The notes: generated by a model from the sequence alone, not told the origin. A DNA stretch of 64,000 bases from Candidatus Petromonas tenebris (GCA_014236755.1 JACCKY010000015.1:58108-122107), one strand, 5' to 3'; shown: positions 37,543 to 48,481, numbered from the stretch's first letter. Translations and numbers: made by a program.

Positions 37543-38796
37543 TTAATCGATCTTTCTTATATCTGCTCCTAAATTTTGAAGCATTATATCTAAATTATCA
37601 TATCCTCTTTCGATATGCACTATATTTTCTACAATTGTCCTTCCTTCAGCAGCTAAACCTGCAATTACTAAGGCCGCTCCTCCTCTTAAATCTTTAGCCG
37701 TTACTTTTGCTCCTGTCAATTTTGGAACTCCTTTGATAACTGCTACTCTACCGTCCACCTTTATTCTTGCTCCCATCCGTATCAGCTCTTCTATATGTTT
37801 AAATCTGTTCTCAAAAACAGTTTCCGTAATTATACTTGTTCCTTTAGCAATACTAAGCAATGATACAAATTGAGCCTGCATGTCAGTAGGAAACCCCGGA
37901 TAAGGTAATGTCCTTATAATGTCCACCGACTTTAATACAGAAGGTGGAATAATTTTAATTGCACTATTCTTCTCCAACACAATACATCCAACTTCTTTTA
38001 ACTTTGCTAAAACTGATACAAGATGATCAGCTATAACATTTTCAATTATAATTTCACTTTTTGTTATTGCTGCAGAAGCAAGTATTGTTCCTGCAACTAT
38101 TCTATCTGGTATAATTTTGTGTTCTACTCCAGTCAAATTTTTGACTCCATCTATCTGTATAACACTTGTTCCAGCACCTTGGATTTTAGCACCCATTCCG
38201 GTTAGAAAGTCTTGAAGATCAACTATTTCAGGCTCTTTAGCTGCATTTCTTATTACAGTTGTTCCTTCAGCTAATACTGCTGCCAACATAATGTTTTCGG
38301 TTGCGCCTACACTTGGATAGTCTAAATGGATTTCGGAACCCTTTAGTTTCTCTACAGTACATTCTAAAAATCCATGAGCTTCAGAAATTTTCACGCCCAT
38401 TTCTCTTAGCCCCTTTAGGTGCAGGTCAATTGGTCTAGGTCCTATTTCACAACCACCTGGATAACTTATTTTTATTTTTCCACAACGTCCAAGCATTGGG
38501 CCCATTAGAAAGATTGAAGATCTCATTTCTCTAACCAGGTTTTCTGATACTTCAAAAGAATTTACGTTTTCTGAATTTATCACTATAGACTCTGGGGTTT
38601 TTTGGACCTTACAGCCTATAGAACGAAGAATTTTTACCATCGTATTTACATCTCTAAGATTTGGATAACCTATAATAACATTTTCTTTTCCATTTATAAC
38701 TGAAGCAGCTAAAATTGGCAATACAGCATTTTTAGCTCCATTTATATTTAATTTTCCACCTAATTTATTTCCTCCATTAATAATGTACTTTGACAC
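37543..38796 (-). CDS. murA: UDP-GlcNAc 1-carboxyvinyltransferase MurA
   Basis: First committed step of peptidoglycan synthesis: PEP addition to UDP-GlcNAc, the fosfomycin target. The start is a GTG at 38796 behind GGAGGTG (MSKYIINGGNKLGG), giving 417 aa. The catalytic Cys116 is present in GGCEIGPRPID, so the fosfomycin-sensitive cysteine form is predicted. It lies between murG and divIB. Confidence 0.95.
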   Translation of the reverse strand: MSKYIINGGNKLGGKLNINGAKNAVLPILAASVINGKENVIIGYPNLRDVNTMVKILRSIGCKVQKTPESIVINSENVNSFEVSENLVREMRSSIFLMGPMLGRCGKIKISYPGGCEIGPRPIDLHLKGLREMGVKISEAHGFLECTVEKLKGSEIHLDYPSVGATENIMLAAVLAEGTTVIRNAAKEPEIVDLQDFLTGMGAKIQGAGTSVIQIDGVKNLTGVEHKIIPDRIVAGTILASAAITKSEIIIENVIADHLVSVLAKLKEVGCIVLEKNSAIKIIPPSVLKSVDIIRTLPYPGFPTDMQAQFVSLLSIAKGTSIITETVFENRFKHIEELIRMGARIKVDGRVAVIKGVPKLTGAKVTAKDLRGGAALVIAGLAAEGRTIVENIVHIERGYDNLDIMLQNLGADIRKID

Positions 38797-38894
38797 TAAT
38801 TTCACCTCCGAAAGTGTTTCAGTAAAGCAGATATATATAACTATATTATGCATAGTTTTCGGAGGTGTTACAGTTATAGGTAAAATTCATATTT

Positions 38895-39998
38895 CTAAGG
38901 ACATAAGCTCATAATGCTCTTTAATATGTTATCTGCAGCCATTTTCATCGTCAGTTCCAGACTGGAATTTGCCATTTGTCTTAGTTTACTTTTATCATTT
39001 TTCAACTTTAAAATTAACTCTAAAAGGTTTTTTGAGTTAAGATCTTTTTCCAACAAAACTATAGCTGCACCATGTTTTTCAAGTACTCTTGCATTATACT
39101 CTTGGTGATTGTTTACAACATTAGGCGATGGCACTAAAATAGATGGTATACCAACTGTTGTAATTTCAGCTAGAGTAATGGCACCTGCTCTAGAAATAAC
39201 TAAATCTGATGCACCCATTACAGTAGGCATATTATGCACATATGGTAGAATTCTAATATTTGAACTTAATTTAATATCTGATTTTCTTAAGGAATCTATT
39301 GCATGTTCATAATGAGATTTTCCAGTTATGTGTATTAAAGTTATGTCTTTAATATCATTAAAAGTTTTTACCAACTCAATCATGGTTTTATTAATTTTTT
39401 CTGCTCCACGACTACCGCCAAAGGATAATATAGTTAATGAATCTTCTTTAACTTTCATTTTTCTTTTACATTCCAAAGTATTTATATTTGAAAATTCACC
39501 TCTTACTGGGTTACCTGTAAGAACTATTTTATTCTGGTTAGGAAAATGGTTTTTTGAAGCTTCGTAGCTTACAAAGATTTTATCAACAAACCTGCTTAAA
39601 ATTTTATTAGTTACTCCCGGTACAACATTTTGTTCATGGATTACAGTTTTTATATTTTTAAGTGCAGCCATTAATACCATGGGACCACACACGTATCCTC
39701 CTGTACCAACAACTAAATCAGGTTTAAATTCTTTTATAATTCTTTTAGCTTCATTTAAACCAATAAACAAATTTTTTAAAGTTGTAATGTTATCAAATGA
39801 AAGCTTCCTTTTAAAACTGCTGACAGTTATTGTTTTAAAATCAAATCCTGCCTTTGGAACCAATTCACTTTCTAATCCTTTTTGAGTACCTACAAATAAA
39901 ATTTCAATATCGTTATAATTATTTCTAAGCTCTTCGCCAATTGCTATTGCCGGATAAATGTGGCCACCTGTTCCTCCTCCTGTTAGCAAAACCTTCAT
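38895..39998 (-). CDS. murG: MurG, lipid II-forming GlcNAc transferase
   Basis: Transfers GlcNAc from UDP-GlcNAc to lipid I on the inner membrane face. The start at the ATG at 39998 is nine bases behind AGGAG, giving 367 aa. The GT28 motifs GGGTGGHIYPA and GGSRGAEKIN and the UDP-binding end SRAGAITLAEITTVGIPSILVP are intact. The start region overlaps the ftsW stop. Confidence 0.96.
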   Translation of the reverse strand: MKVLLTGGGTGGHIYPAIAIGEELRNNYNDIEILFVGTQKGLESELVPKAGFDFKTITVSSFKRKLSFDNITTLKNLFIGLNEAKRIIKEFKPDLVVGTGGYVCGPMVLMAALKNIKTVIHEQNVVPGVTNKILSRFVDKIFVSYEASKNHFPNQNKIVLTGNPVRGEFSNINTLECKRKMKVKEDSLTILSFGGSRGAEKINKTMIELVKTFNDIKDITLIHITGKSHYEHAIDSLRKSDIKLSSNIRILPYVHNMPTVMGASDLVISRAGAITLAEITTVGIPSILVPSPNVVNNHQEYNARVLEKHGAAIVLLEKDLNSKNLLELILKLKNDKSKLRQMANSSLELTMKMAADNILKSIMSLCP

Positions 39999-40003
39999 CT
40001 TTC

Positions 40004-41110
40004 TCATCTCCTATCTAAAGTTGAAACCCTTGATATATTAAGTAGAATTCCAGTAGCTGCCATAAATATTACTAAGGAATTACCGCCAAAACTGATAAAG
40101 GGTAGTGGAACGCCAGTAACTGGCATAGATGATGTAGCTACTGCAATATTGATCATGACTTGTATAGCTATCATTGAAGTTATTCCCGTTGCCAGCAAGC
40201 ATCCAAATAAATCAGGTGCATGGATGGCTATTCTTATACCCCTCCAAATAAGAAATAAAAATAAAAGCATGACAGTTATACAACCCACAAATCCTAGTTC
40301 TTCTCCAATAGTAGCAAAAATAAAATCATTTTGAGGTTCAGGTATGTATAATTTGTTTTGAATACTTCGTCCTAACCCAACTCCAAAAAGTCCTCCTGAA
40401 CCTAAAGCAAGCAGTGACTGAATAACTTGATATCCCGTTCCTTGTGGATCCTTAAAGGGATCTAAAAAACCTGTTATTCTTTTCATTCTATAGGGTTCTA
40501 AAATTACCATAACTATCAAAAGCCCTATTCCGCTAAAACCTAAAAAGAACAGGTGAAACCATTTCATACCCGCTACGAAAAGCATTGCCATAATTATAAG
40601 AGCAATAGTACCTGCTGTACTTAAATTTGGCTGTAAAATTATCAATCCAAAATATAATGCTATAATCATTAAATAAGGAAAAATTCCTCTAAAAAAATTT
40701 TTAATATCAGTTGCTTTCTTAGATAAGCTGTTTGCTACAAATAATATAGCACATATTTTAGATATTTCACCGGGCATAAAGGTTATACTTCCAACCCCGA
40801 GCCATCTTTTAGCTCCATTAATTGATATTCCTAAGGGGGTCAGAACAAGAATCAAAAGAAAAATACTTGTTAAAAAAGCCGGAAAGGCCAATTTTTTATA
40901 TTTTAAGTAATTAAAATGCATTGTAAACAGCATGGCACCTAATCCAATTAAGGCCCACATTAAATTTCTCTTCAAAAAATAAAAACTGTCTTTATTAAAA
41001 TTGTTATAGGAATAATAAAAACTTGAACTAAAAACCATTATTATTCCTATAACAACTAAGAGTAATACGCAAATCATTAAAGTAAAGTCGTAGGAATTAT
41101 TGCGGGTCAT
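40004..41110 (-). CDS. ftsW: SEDS glycosyltransferase FtsW/SpoVE
   Basis: Polytopic peptidoglycan polymerase of the SEDS family. The 368 aa have about ten membrane segments and the conserved PEPQNDFIFATIGEELGF and GVPLPFISFGGNS regions. In the murD-ftsW-murG position it may serve division, spore cortex synthesis, or both. Sequence alone does not separate FtsW from SpoVE. Confidence 0.93.
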   Translation of the reverse strand: MTRNNSYDFTLMICVLLLVVIGIIMVFSSSFYYSYNNFNKDSFYFLKRNLMWALIGLGAMLFTMHFNYLKYKKLAFPAFLTSIFLLILVLTPLGISINGAKRWLGVGSITFMPGEISKICAILFVANSLSKKATDIKNFFRGIFPYLMIIALYFGLIILQPNLSTAGTIALIIMAMLFVAGMKWFHLFFLGFSGIGLLIVMVILEPYRMKRITGFLDPFKDPQGTGYQVIQSLLALGSGGLFGVGLGRSIQNKLYIPEPQNDFIFATIGEELGFVGCITVMLLFLFLIWRGIRIAIHAPDLFGCLLATGITSMIAIQVMINIAVATSSMPVTGVPLPFISFGGNSLVIFMAATGILLNISRVSTLDRR

Positions 41111-41111
41111 G

Positions 41112-42470
41112 TTATGACCTCCTTAACTTATATACACATTCTTTAAAGTGTTTTCCCCTATGTTCAAAGTTTTCATACATGTCCCAGCTTGCACAGGCTG
41201 GTGATAATAATATATTGTCAAAAGCATCTGAGATTTCAAAGGACTTAATAACGGCCTGCTCCATATTTGAAACAATAAATATATTTTTAAAGCTTTTTTC
41301 TTCAGCTGTCATTTTGATCTTTTCTGCAGTCTCACCTAGAAGAACCAATGCCTTTACTTTTCCATTGAAGGCATTAATGAATTCATCAAAGTTACTTCCT
41401 TTATCCATACCTCCAGCAATTAATATTATGGGAGCTTTAATTGCTTCTATCGCTTTGATAGAAGCATCGGGATTAGTTCCTTTGGAATCATTATAGAATT
41501 TGACGCTATTAATTTCATCAACAAATTCTATGCGATGTTCTACTCCTTTGAAAGTTCTGAGGGTGTTCTTTATATGTCTCTTATCTATTCCAAAGCTATA
41601 TGCTATGGCAGTAGCTGCTAGAGCATTTTCTAAATTATGTTTTCCAGGGATATAAATATCCTTTACATGGCAAATTTCTTCTTCTACATCACAGGTTTTT
41701 GCAATAATACTATCATTCTTTACAAAAATCCCTTCTCGAAGCCTTTCTTCTCGACTAAAAAATAATACTTTACATACTGCTCTTTTAGCGATATCTTTAG
41801 TTATGTTATTATCATAATTTAGTACTAAAATATCATTTTCTTTCTGATTTTTAAAAATATTAGCCTTTGAATTAATATAATTTTTCATAGTTTTATGTCT
41901 ATTTAAATGATCTGGAGTAATATTTAAAATAGCAGAAATTTTGGGTTTGAAATCTACAATAGTTTCTAATTGAAAACTACTTACCTCGGTTACTAATATA
42001 GATTTGTCTGTAGTTTGGAGTGCTCTAGATATAGCTGCTGTACCTATATTGCCAACAATAAATGTTTCAATATTAGCATTTTTAAATATCATGCCAGTAA
42101 GAGCAGTAGTTGTTGTTTTTCCATTTGTTCCTGTTATTGCTATAAAATTTCCCTTACTTAATTTATATGCTAACTCAAGCTCTCCAATTAATGGTATATT
42201 AACGGATTTTGCTTTTTTAATAAATTCCAAATCCGTAGGGACTCCTGGACTGAGAACAATTAAATCAAATTGATTTAGATCCTGGGGATGTGTTCCTAAA
42301 ATACATTCACTGCATAAATGACCGATCTCATCTAAAATATCTTTTAAAGAATCTTTATTTTTTATATCATTTATAGTTATATTAGCACCTAACTTTGATA
42401 AGGTTTTTACTGTAGAAACCCCTGATCTTGCCATACCTACAACAAGAACATTCTTATTTTTTAAAAGCAT
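41112..42470 (-). CDS. murD: UDP-MurNAc-L-alanine:D-glutamate ligase MurD
   Basis: Adds D-Glu to UDP-MurNAc-L-Ala. With the ATG at 42470 behind AAAGGCGGTG it has 452 aa; the longer frame overlaps the end of mraY and lacks an RBS. ATP loop AITGTNGKTTTT, and the conserved NDSKGTNPDA and NILLSPACASWDMYENFEHRG regions are present. Confidence 0.95.
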   Translation of the reverse strand: MLLKNKNVLVVGMARSGVSTVKTLSKLGANITINDIKNKDSLKDILDEIGHLCSECILGTHPQDLNQFDLIVLSPGVPTDLEFIKKAKSVNIPLIGELELAYKLSKGNFIAITGTNGKTTTTALTGMIFKNANIETFIVGNIGTAAISRALQTTDKSILVTEVSSFQLETIVDFKPKISAILNITPDHLNRHKTMKNYINSKANIFKNQKENDILVLNYDNNITKDIAKRAVCKVLFFSREERLREGIFVKNDSIIAKTCDVEEEICHVKDIYIPGKHNLENALAATAIAYSFGIDKRHIKNTLRTFKGVEHRIEFVDEINSVKFYNDSKGTNPDASIKAIEAIKAPIILIAGGMDKGSNFDEFINAFNGKVKALVLLGETAEKIKMTAEEKSFKNIFIVSNMEQAVIKSFEISDAFDNILLSPACASWDMYENFEHRGKHFKECVYKLRRS

Positions 42471-42486
42471 TTTAACACCGCCTTTT

Positions 42487-43449
42487 TTATTTAAGGGCAT
42501 ATAGCCCTACAATGCATAATAATAAGGTTACGCTCCAGAATACAATCACTACTTTGGTTTCTTTCCATCCTTTAAGCTCAAAGTGATGATGAAGAGGGCT
42601 CATCTTAAAAATTCTTTTACCTGTTAATTTAAAGAATATTACCTGTAAAATAACAGACAGTGCTTCAGCAAAGTAAATACCTCCTACAATTGGAATAAAT
42701 AATGTTAAATTCATTAAAATTGCAATAGACGCAATGGCTCCTCCTAATGCCATAGATCCTGTATCACCCATAAATACCTTTGCAGGATGGGCATTAAACC
42801 TCAGAAAGCCTAAACATGCACCGGTTAAAGCACCAGAAAATACTGCTATACTGGGGTAACCCCAATTTAATGCAACAAGACTGAAAAAAGAGGATACAAT
42901 TAAAGTAACTCCTGCTGCTAAACCATCGAGGCCGTCAGTCAAGTTTACACTATTAGTCGTTGCCACAACAACGAAAACTATAAAGGGTATATACAACACA
43001 CCTAAATCAATATAGCTATTTAAAAAAGGAATTAATACCTGGGTTTCAAATATCGATATTCTTGACTGGTATATTGCTATTCCAATCGCAATTATTATTT
43101 GCCCAATAAGTTTTTGGTATGCTTTAAGACCAAGATTACGTTTTAATACTACTTTTATAAAATCATCAATAAAACCTATTAATCCAAAACCAAGGGTGGA
43201 AAACAAAATTATATATAAATCTCTATTCAATCTGCCTGAAGTCAGTGTTGTAATCAGTATGGCAGCTATCATTATTATACCACCTATAGTTGGAGTGCCT
43301 GCTTTAGAATAGTGGGATTCGGGTCCCTCATCACGGATGCTTTGTCCGGCTTTCAGTTTTTGAAGTATCGGTATAATAATTGGTCCCAAAATTAATGTAA
43401 TAAAAAATGAAATTGCAACTGTGATTATCAGTTGTTTATATTGAATCAT
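42487..43449 (-). CDS. mraY: MraY, lipid I synthase
   Basis: Transfers phospho-MurNAc-pentapeptide to undecaprenyl phosphate. The 320 aa have about ten membrane segments and the active-site motifs NLTDGLDGLA, NAHPAKVFMGDTGS and the loop SPLHHHFELKGW. It sits between murF and murD, the standard order. Confidence 0.96.
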   Translation of the reverse strand: MIQYKQLIITVAISFFITLILGPIIIPILQKLKAGQSIRDEGPESHYSKAGTPTIGGIIMIAAILITTLTSGRLNRDLYIILFSTLGFGLIGFIDDFIKVVLKRNLGLKAYQKLIGQIIIAIGIAIYQSRISIFETQVLIPFLNSYIDLGVLYIPFIVFVVVATTNSVNLTDGLDGLAAGVTLIVSSFFSLVALNWGYPSIAVFSGALTGACLGFLRFNAHPAKVFMGDTGSMALGGAIASIAILMNLTLFIPIVGGIYFAEALSVILQVIFFKLTGKRIFKMSPLHHHFELKGWKETKVVIVFWSVTLLLCIVGLYALK

Positions 43450-43452
43450 AAG

Positions 43453-44841
43453 TTAGCTCCTCTCTAGTAAAAACTCCACAATTTCCTCCATATGCATACC
43501 TCTTGATCCCTTTACTAGTATAGTATCTCCAGCTTTCATTATCTTTTTTAAAATTTCAATGGCCTGACTATTATTCTCCGTAATAAAAACGTCTTTTTCT
43601 TTAAAACCTCTTTGAACAGCTCCTTTTGCAATATTTCTGGCCTTATCTCCAACTGTAATTAATATGTCCACATTATACTCATAAACTGAATGTCCAACAC
43701 TTATATGGGCATTTTCAGAGAAATTTCCCATTTCAAACATATCTCCCAATACAGATATTTTTCTTTTACAGTCAACCTGTCTTAAAACTTCTAAAGCTGC
43801 TTTCATAGAATCCGGGCTTGCATTATAACAGTCATTGACTATTTTTATATCTTTTAGATTTATAATGTTCAATCTCATATTATTTCCTGTATAACTATTT
43901 ATACCTTTTATTATATCATTCATAGATACGTTATAATGCAGTCCGACACAAATTGCCAAAAGGGCGTTATAAATATTGTGTCTGCCTGGAATTTTCAAAT
44001 CGAAATTGTAGGTGTTATTATTTAAATGGAGAGTAAATGCAATACCATATTCATTACTATTGCTTGTATCGGTGGCATAGATATTATTATTCTTATTCAG
44101 TCCGGCAAAAACTTTTCCATATTTTGTTTTTCTATTTTTGAGGGTTTTCAAAAACTTATCGTCACCGTTAATAATGAGCACAGAATTTTCATCCATGTAG
44201 TTAGTTAATTCCATTTTAGCATTAAAAATTTCTTCCTGTGAACCTAATTTTTCAATATGGGATACGCCTATATTTGTAATGACTCCGGTTTGAGGAGTAG
44301 CAATTTTTGAAAGAAGATCGATTTCTCCCCTACCACTCATTCCCATCTCTAAAACAACAATTTCATGGTTGTTATTTAAATTTAATAAAGTTAAGGGCAA
44401 ACCGATGTGATTATTAAAATTCCCTTCATTTTTTAAAACCCTATATTTTTGAGATAAGACATTATAAATTAATTCCTTTGTAGTCGTTTTTCCTGTGCTT
44501 CCTGTTACGGCCACTACAGGAAGATTTAGCTTTAATAAAAAGTACTTTGCAATATCTTGTAGAGCCTTTAGAGTATCATCAACCTTTATAATTGTTTTGT
44601 CAGAATATTTTTCAATATTATCAATACTTTTAGATGTTAAAGCGACGGATGCTCCTTTATTAAAAGCATCTTCAATAAATGAGTGTCCGTCAAACCTTTC
44701 GCCTATAATAGGTATGAACATGTATCCCTTGTCAACTTTTCTTGAGTCGATTGATATGTCCTTAACTTCAGTGGTTTCATCGCCAAAAAGAAGTTTTCCC
44801 TTTGTTGCAGTTATAATATTTTTTACATTAATCTCTATCAC
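43453..44841 (-). CDS. murF: MurF, D-Ala-D-Ala adding ligase
   Basis: Adds D-Ala-D-Ala to the UDP-MurNAc-tripeptide. The 462 aa begin at a GTG six bases behind AGGAGG and overlap the end of murE. ATP loop VTGSTGKTTTK, then DCYNASPDSM and GDMFEMG as in the family. Confidence 0.95.
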   Translation of the reverse strand: MIEINVKNIITATKGKLLFGDETTEVKDISIDSRKVDKGYMFIPIIGERFDGHSFIEDAFNKGASVALTSKSIDNIEKYSDKTIIKVDDTLKALQDIAKYFLLKLNLPVVAVTGSTGKTTTKELIYNVLSQKYRVLKNEGNFNNHIGLPLTLLNLNNNHEIVVLEMGMSGRGEIDLLSKIATPQTGVITNIGVSHIEKLGSQEEIFNAKMELTNYMDENSVLIINGDDKFLKTLKNRKTKYGKVFAGLNKNNNIYATDTSNSNEYGIAFTLHLNNNTYNFDLKIPGRHNIYNALLAICVGLHYNVSMNDIIKGINSYTGNNMRLNIINLKDIKIVNDCYNASPDSMKAALEVLRQVDCKRKISVLGDMFEMGNFSENAHISVGHSVYEYNVDILITVGDKARNIAKGAVQRGFKEKDVFITENNSQAIEILKKIMKAGDTILVKGSRGMHMEEIVEFLLERS

Positions 44842-46318
44842 AGATATCCTCCTCTAAAAATTCCATAGCTACCTTTTTATCGTCAAAATCAAAAACCTTA
44901 TCCTTTATTACTTGATAAGTTTCATGGCCCTTCCCTGCTATTAGAACTACATCATTTCTGTTAGCTTTCTTAATTGCTGTTTTTATAGCTTCCCTTCTAT
45001 CCAGAATAATTTCATATTTACCATTTTGGGCTTCAATTCCCTTCAAAATATCATTAATTATGCTATTTGGATCTTCGGAGCGTGGATTATCATTTGTAAT
45101 GATACAGAAATCAGAAAGTTCATAGGCTATTTTACCCATTAAAGGTCTTTTAGTTTTATCCCTGTCGCCTCCACAGCCAAATACTACAATGATTTTACCT
45201 TTTGCAAACTGTTTTATTGTACTTAGTACATTTTTTAATGCATCAGGAGTATGGGCATAATCTACAATTACATTAATCCCTTTTTTATTTTCAACAGGTT
45301 CAAATCTGCCCTGAACTGGTTTTATTAATGATATTCCCTTGACTATTTCATCATAATTATATCCCATTGAATAGCAGGCAGAAATGACAGCCAATATGTT
45401 ATATATGGAAAATAAACCTGGTATATTTAATCTAATTTTTCCTGAATACTTAGGAGTAACCAGATTAAAAATTGAAAAATTATCATGCATTTCTATTTTT
45501 TCAGCATATATATCACATTTTTTCGATAAACCATAGGTTATAACAGGTGTATTAAGATTTTTTATTTCACTGTAAATCTCAGCACCATATGCATCATCAA
45601 TATTAATTATATTAGCGTCGGAGGTCTTATAAAACAGCTTTAGCTTGGCATTTTTATAATTTTCCATATCTATATGATAATCAAGGTGATCTGGAGTTAA
45701 ATTAGTAAAAATTCCGATATTAAAACATATGTCTTCTACCCTTTTTAGGTCTAAGGAGTGGGAAGAAACCTCCATAGAGCATATATCGACCTTTTCCTTA
45801 ACCATTTCACTAAACAAGCCTTGAAGCTCTAGAGATTCGGGAGTTGTCTGGTTAGTATTATAAACTCTTCCAGATATCTTATTTTGTATTGTACCGATTA
45901 GAGCACATTTGTTATTATTGGCTTCTAAAATACTGCTTAATAAATAAGTAATGGAAGTCTTTCCATTTGTCCCTGTAACTCCTATAACTTTAATTTTTTC
46001 ACTTGGATTTCCAAAAAAATTTGAAGATATTTTTGACAGTGCAGATCTACTTTGCTTCACCTTAATAACTGTGATATTTTTCTCATCTATAAGCTCACTA
46101 AGTCCGTTAATGATTTTATCTATAATTATTGCCTTAGCTCCGTTATTTATAGCATCCGCTATATAATTATGTCCATCGGTCCTTAATCCCTGAATACATA
46201 CAAATAAATAATTTTTTTTAATCTTTCTTGAATCATAGGCTATACCTTCTATATTAACATCTTTACTTCCAAAATACTGCTGTATATCAACATTATTTAA
46301 TAAGTCGCCCAACTTCAT
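44828..46318 (-). CDS. murE: MurE, meso-diaminopimelate adding ligase
   Basis: Adds the third stem-peptide residue. ATP loop VTGTNGKTS and the specificity motif DNPR (in ITNDNPRSEDP) point to meso-DAP rather than lysine, which fits the dapF gene in this window. I take the ATG at 46318 (MKLGDLLNN), best spaced from AGGGAGAG; an ATG two codons upstream is possible. About 496 aa. Confidence 0.95.
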   Translation of the reverse strand: MKLGDLLNNVDIQQYFGSKDVNIEGIAYDSRKIKKNYLFVCIQGLRTDGHNYIADAINNGAKAIIIDKIINGLSELIDEKNITVIKVKQSRSALSKISSNFFGNPSEKIKVIGVTGTNGKTSITYLLSSILEANNNKCALIGTIQNKISGRVYNTNQTTPESLELQGLFSEMVKEKVDICSMEVSSHSLDLKRVEDICFNIGIFTNLTPDHLDYHIDMENYKNAKLKLFYKTSDANIINIDDAYGAEIYSEIKNLNTPVITYGLSKKCDIYAEKIEMHDNFSIFNLVTPKYSGKIRLNIPGLFSIYNILAVISACYSMGYNYDEIVKGISLIKPVQGRFEPVENKKGINVIVDYAHTPDALKNVLSTIKQFAKGKIIVVFGCGGDRDKTKRPLMGKIAYELSDFCIITNDNPRSEDPNSIINDILKGIEAQNGKYEIILDRREAIKTAIKKANRNDVVLIAGKGHETYQVIKDKVFDFDDKKVAMEFLEEDICDRD

Positions 46319-46367
46319 ATCCATCTCTCCCTGAATACATAGATTTTTAACATTAAACTTACTAAAA

Positions 46368-46410
46368 GGCAATTTAAACTAAAGTTTGTATCACTTTAAT
46401 TTAAATTGCC
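46368..46410 (-). terminator. terminator after the spoVD/ftsI-type gene
   Basis: An 11 bp stem GGCAATTTAAA/TTTAAATTGCC, extended by CTAAAGT/ACTTTA pairing, followed on the minus strand by TTTTAG. It would limit read-through from the penicillin-binding protein gene into murE. Confidence 0.65.
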
Positions 46411-46476
46411 CTCATATTAATAAATCAATTTCATTATAACATATATTAAAGCGATGTTTTACAAATATAATTCATC

Positions 46477-48459
46477 TTACTGTTGCCGCTCTTTCACGTA
46501 TAATATTACAATGGATTTCTCTACAACTTTAGCTCCTGGCTTAGGAAACTGATCAACAACTACTGAATTTCCATTTTCTACATTTATAGGTTCGGTATTA
46601 AATTCAAGATTATTTTCAGATAAAATTTTAGATGCCTCTGATAGAGTTAAACTCCTTACCTCTGGAACTGTAATTTCTTCCCTTTGAAATTTCTCTTTTT
46701 CTTCTTCCGTATATTGAGGTTCAACTTCCATATATCGCAAAGTATTTTGAATTATTTCTTCAGCAACTGGAGCAGCAGTTAGACTTCCATAATGTATTCC
46801 CTGTGGTTCGTCACAAATAACTAGCACAGCAATCTTAGGGTCATTTACAGGAGCGATGGCAGTAAAGGATGAATAAACTGCACCCTTTGCATATCTACCA
46901 TCAATAATTTTATCAGCAGTCCCGGTCTTGCCGCCTACTCTATAACCCGGGATATAGGCTTTTTTACCTGAGCCGTCGGTAACAACGGATTCCATGATCA
47001 ACCTTAACTCTTTAGATGTTTTTTCAGATAAAACTTGCCTTATAAATTTTGGTTCATATCTATGTATAACATTTCCTGAGTCATCAGTTAATTCTTTTAC
47101 TATTCTAGGCTGCATCAACTTACCATCATTCGCAATAGAAGAAATAGCAGTTATGAGCTGTATAGGAGTTACTGAAATGCCGTGGCCAAAGGACATTGTA
47201 GCTAGTTCTACGGGACCGACATTTGACTTAGCTTGAACTATGGAGTTGCTTTCTCCAGGTAAATCTATACCTGTCTCTTGTGTAAATCCAAAGGCTTCAA
47301 GATATTTATAAAAAGTGTCTACACCTAGTCTTTGTGCCACTTCAATAAATACAGGGTTACATGAGTTTTGGACACCTTCTGTAAAAGTTTGATGCCCGTG
47401 GGGTCTATAAGATCTCCAACACCTGATTTTCTGACCAGCTACTATTGCATAACCAGGACTGTAAAAGTGACTGTTAGGTTCAACAACGCCTTCTTCCAAA
47501 CCGGCAGCCGAAGTGATTAATTTAAATGTTGATCCCGGTTCATATGTATCACTTACAATAGGATTTCTCCACATTTTATTCCAAAGTTTTTGCTTTTCAT
47601 TTATATCAAGGGTTTCATAGTTTGATTTATCTGACTCATTTAAAGGGATTCGAGGTGTGTTAGGGTCATAATCAGGCTTAACTGCCATAGCCAATATGTC
47701 CCCTGTTTTTGGCTCCATTACAATAGCCATTACCCGTTTTGATTTTGTTTTTGCTAATGCATTTTCAACAGCTTTTTCAGCAAAATGCTGGATAACTTCA
47801 TCAATAGTAAGTACTACATTCAAACCATTTTCTGGTTTATAATATTTTTCAATGCCATAGGGTAGTTGCCTCCCGGCAGCATCGGTGTTTTTAATCCATC
47901 TGCCAGGAAGTCCACTTAAAACTTTATCATATTCAAGTTCTACTCCAACTAAGCCTCTGTTATCATCAGTGCAATGTCCTAATATATAAGATGCAAAGTT
48001 TCCATAGGGATAGAATCTCCTATTGTCCTCAGCTATCCTTATTCCTGACAATTTAGCTTGCCTAATTGCATCTGCCTTTTCCTTATCTATCCATTTTTCA
48101 ATTTTTACCAATCCTGCTTTAGTATTTATTTTATCTAAAACTTTCTTCTCGTCTATTTCAAGTATATCAGCGAGAGTTTTAGCGGTAACTTCTTTAGAAT
48201 CTATTTCAGGCGGAGCTGCCCATACTGTAAAAGTGCTTATACTGACGGCTAATTCCTTTCCGTTTCGATCGTAGATAACACCTCTTTTGGCAGGAATCGG
48301 AACATCTCTAGTTTGTTGCCTTATAGCGTACATTCTGTATTTTTCACTATTAACAATTTGTATCCAACCTAACCTGATTATTAATCCCAAAAATACCATA
48401 CATATGACAAACAGAGCAATAACTAATCTCTTTTTGTTTACAATACTTGGATTAGACAA
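46477..48459 (-). CDS. class B penicillin-binding protein, SpoVD/FtsI type
   Basis: Septal or cortex transpeptidase, 660 aa. It has an N-terminal membrane anchor (about 11-32), a PBP dimerisation domain and a transpeptidase domain with STFK (310-313), SCN (366-368) and KTGT (511-514). One C-terminal PASTA domain follows (about 595-658). A single PASTA domain resembles SpoVD. With no second class B gene here it may also act in vegetative division. The start is a TTG seven bases behind AGGAGG. Confidence 0.93.
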   Translation of the reverse strand: MSNPSIVNKKRLVIALFVICMVFLGLIIRLGWIQIVNSEKYRMYAIRQQTRDVPIPAKRGVIYDRNGKELAVSISTFTVWAAPPEIDSKEVTAKTLADILEIDEKKVLDKINTKAGLVKIEKWIDKEKADAIRQAKLSGIRIAEDNRRFYPYGNFASYILGHCTDDNRGLVGVELEYDKVLSGLPGRWIKNTDAAGRQLPYGIEKYYKPENGLNVVLTIDEVIQHFAEKAVENALAKTKSKRVMAIVMEPKTGDILAMAVKPDYDPNTPRIPLNESDKSNYETLDINEKQKLWNKMWRNPIVSDTYEPGSTFKLITSAAGLEEGVVEPNSHFYSPGYAIVAGQKIRCWRSYRPHGHQTFTEGVQNSCNPVFIEVAQRLGVDTFYKYLEAFGFTQETGIDLPGESNSIVQAKSNVGPVELATMSFGHGISVTPIQLITAISSIANDGKLMQPRIVKELTDDSGNVIHRYEPKFIRQVLSEKTSKELRLIMESVVTDGSGKKAYIPGYRVGGKTGTADKIIDGRYAKGAVYSSFTAIAPVNDPKIAVLVICDEPQGIHYGSLTAAPVAEEIIQNTLRYMEVEPQYTEEEKEKFQREEITVPEVRSLTLSEASKILSENNLEFNTEPINVENGNSVVVDQFPKPGAKVVEKSIVILYVKERQQ

Positions 48460-48481
48460 ATTCCATCCTCCTTAAACTATT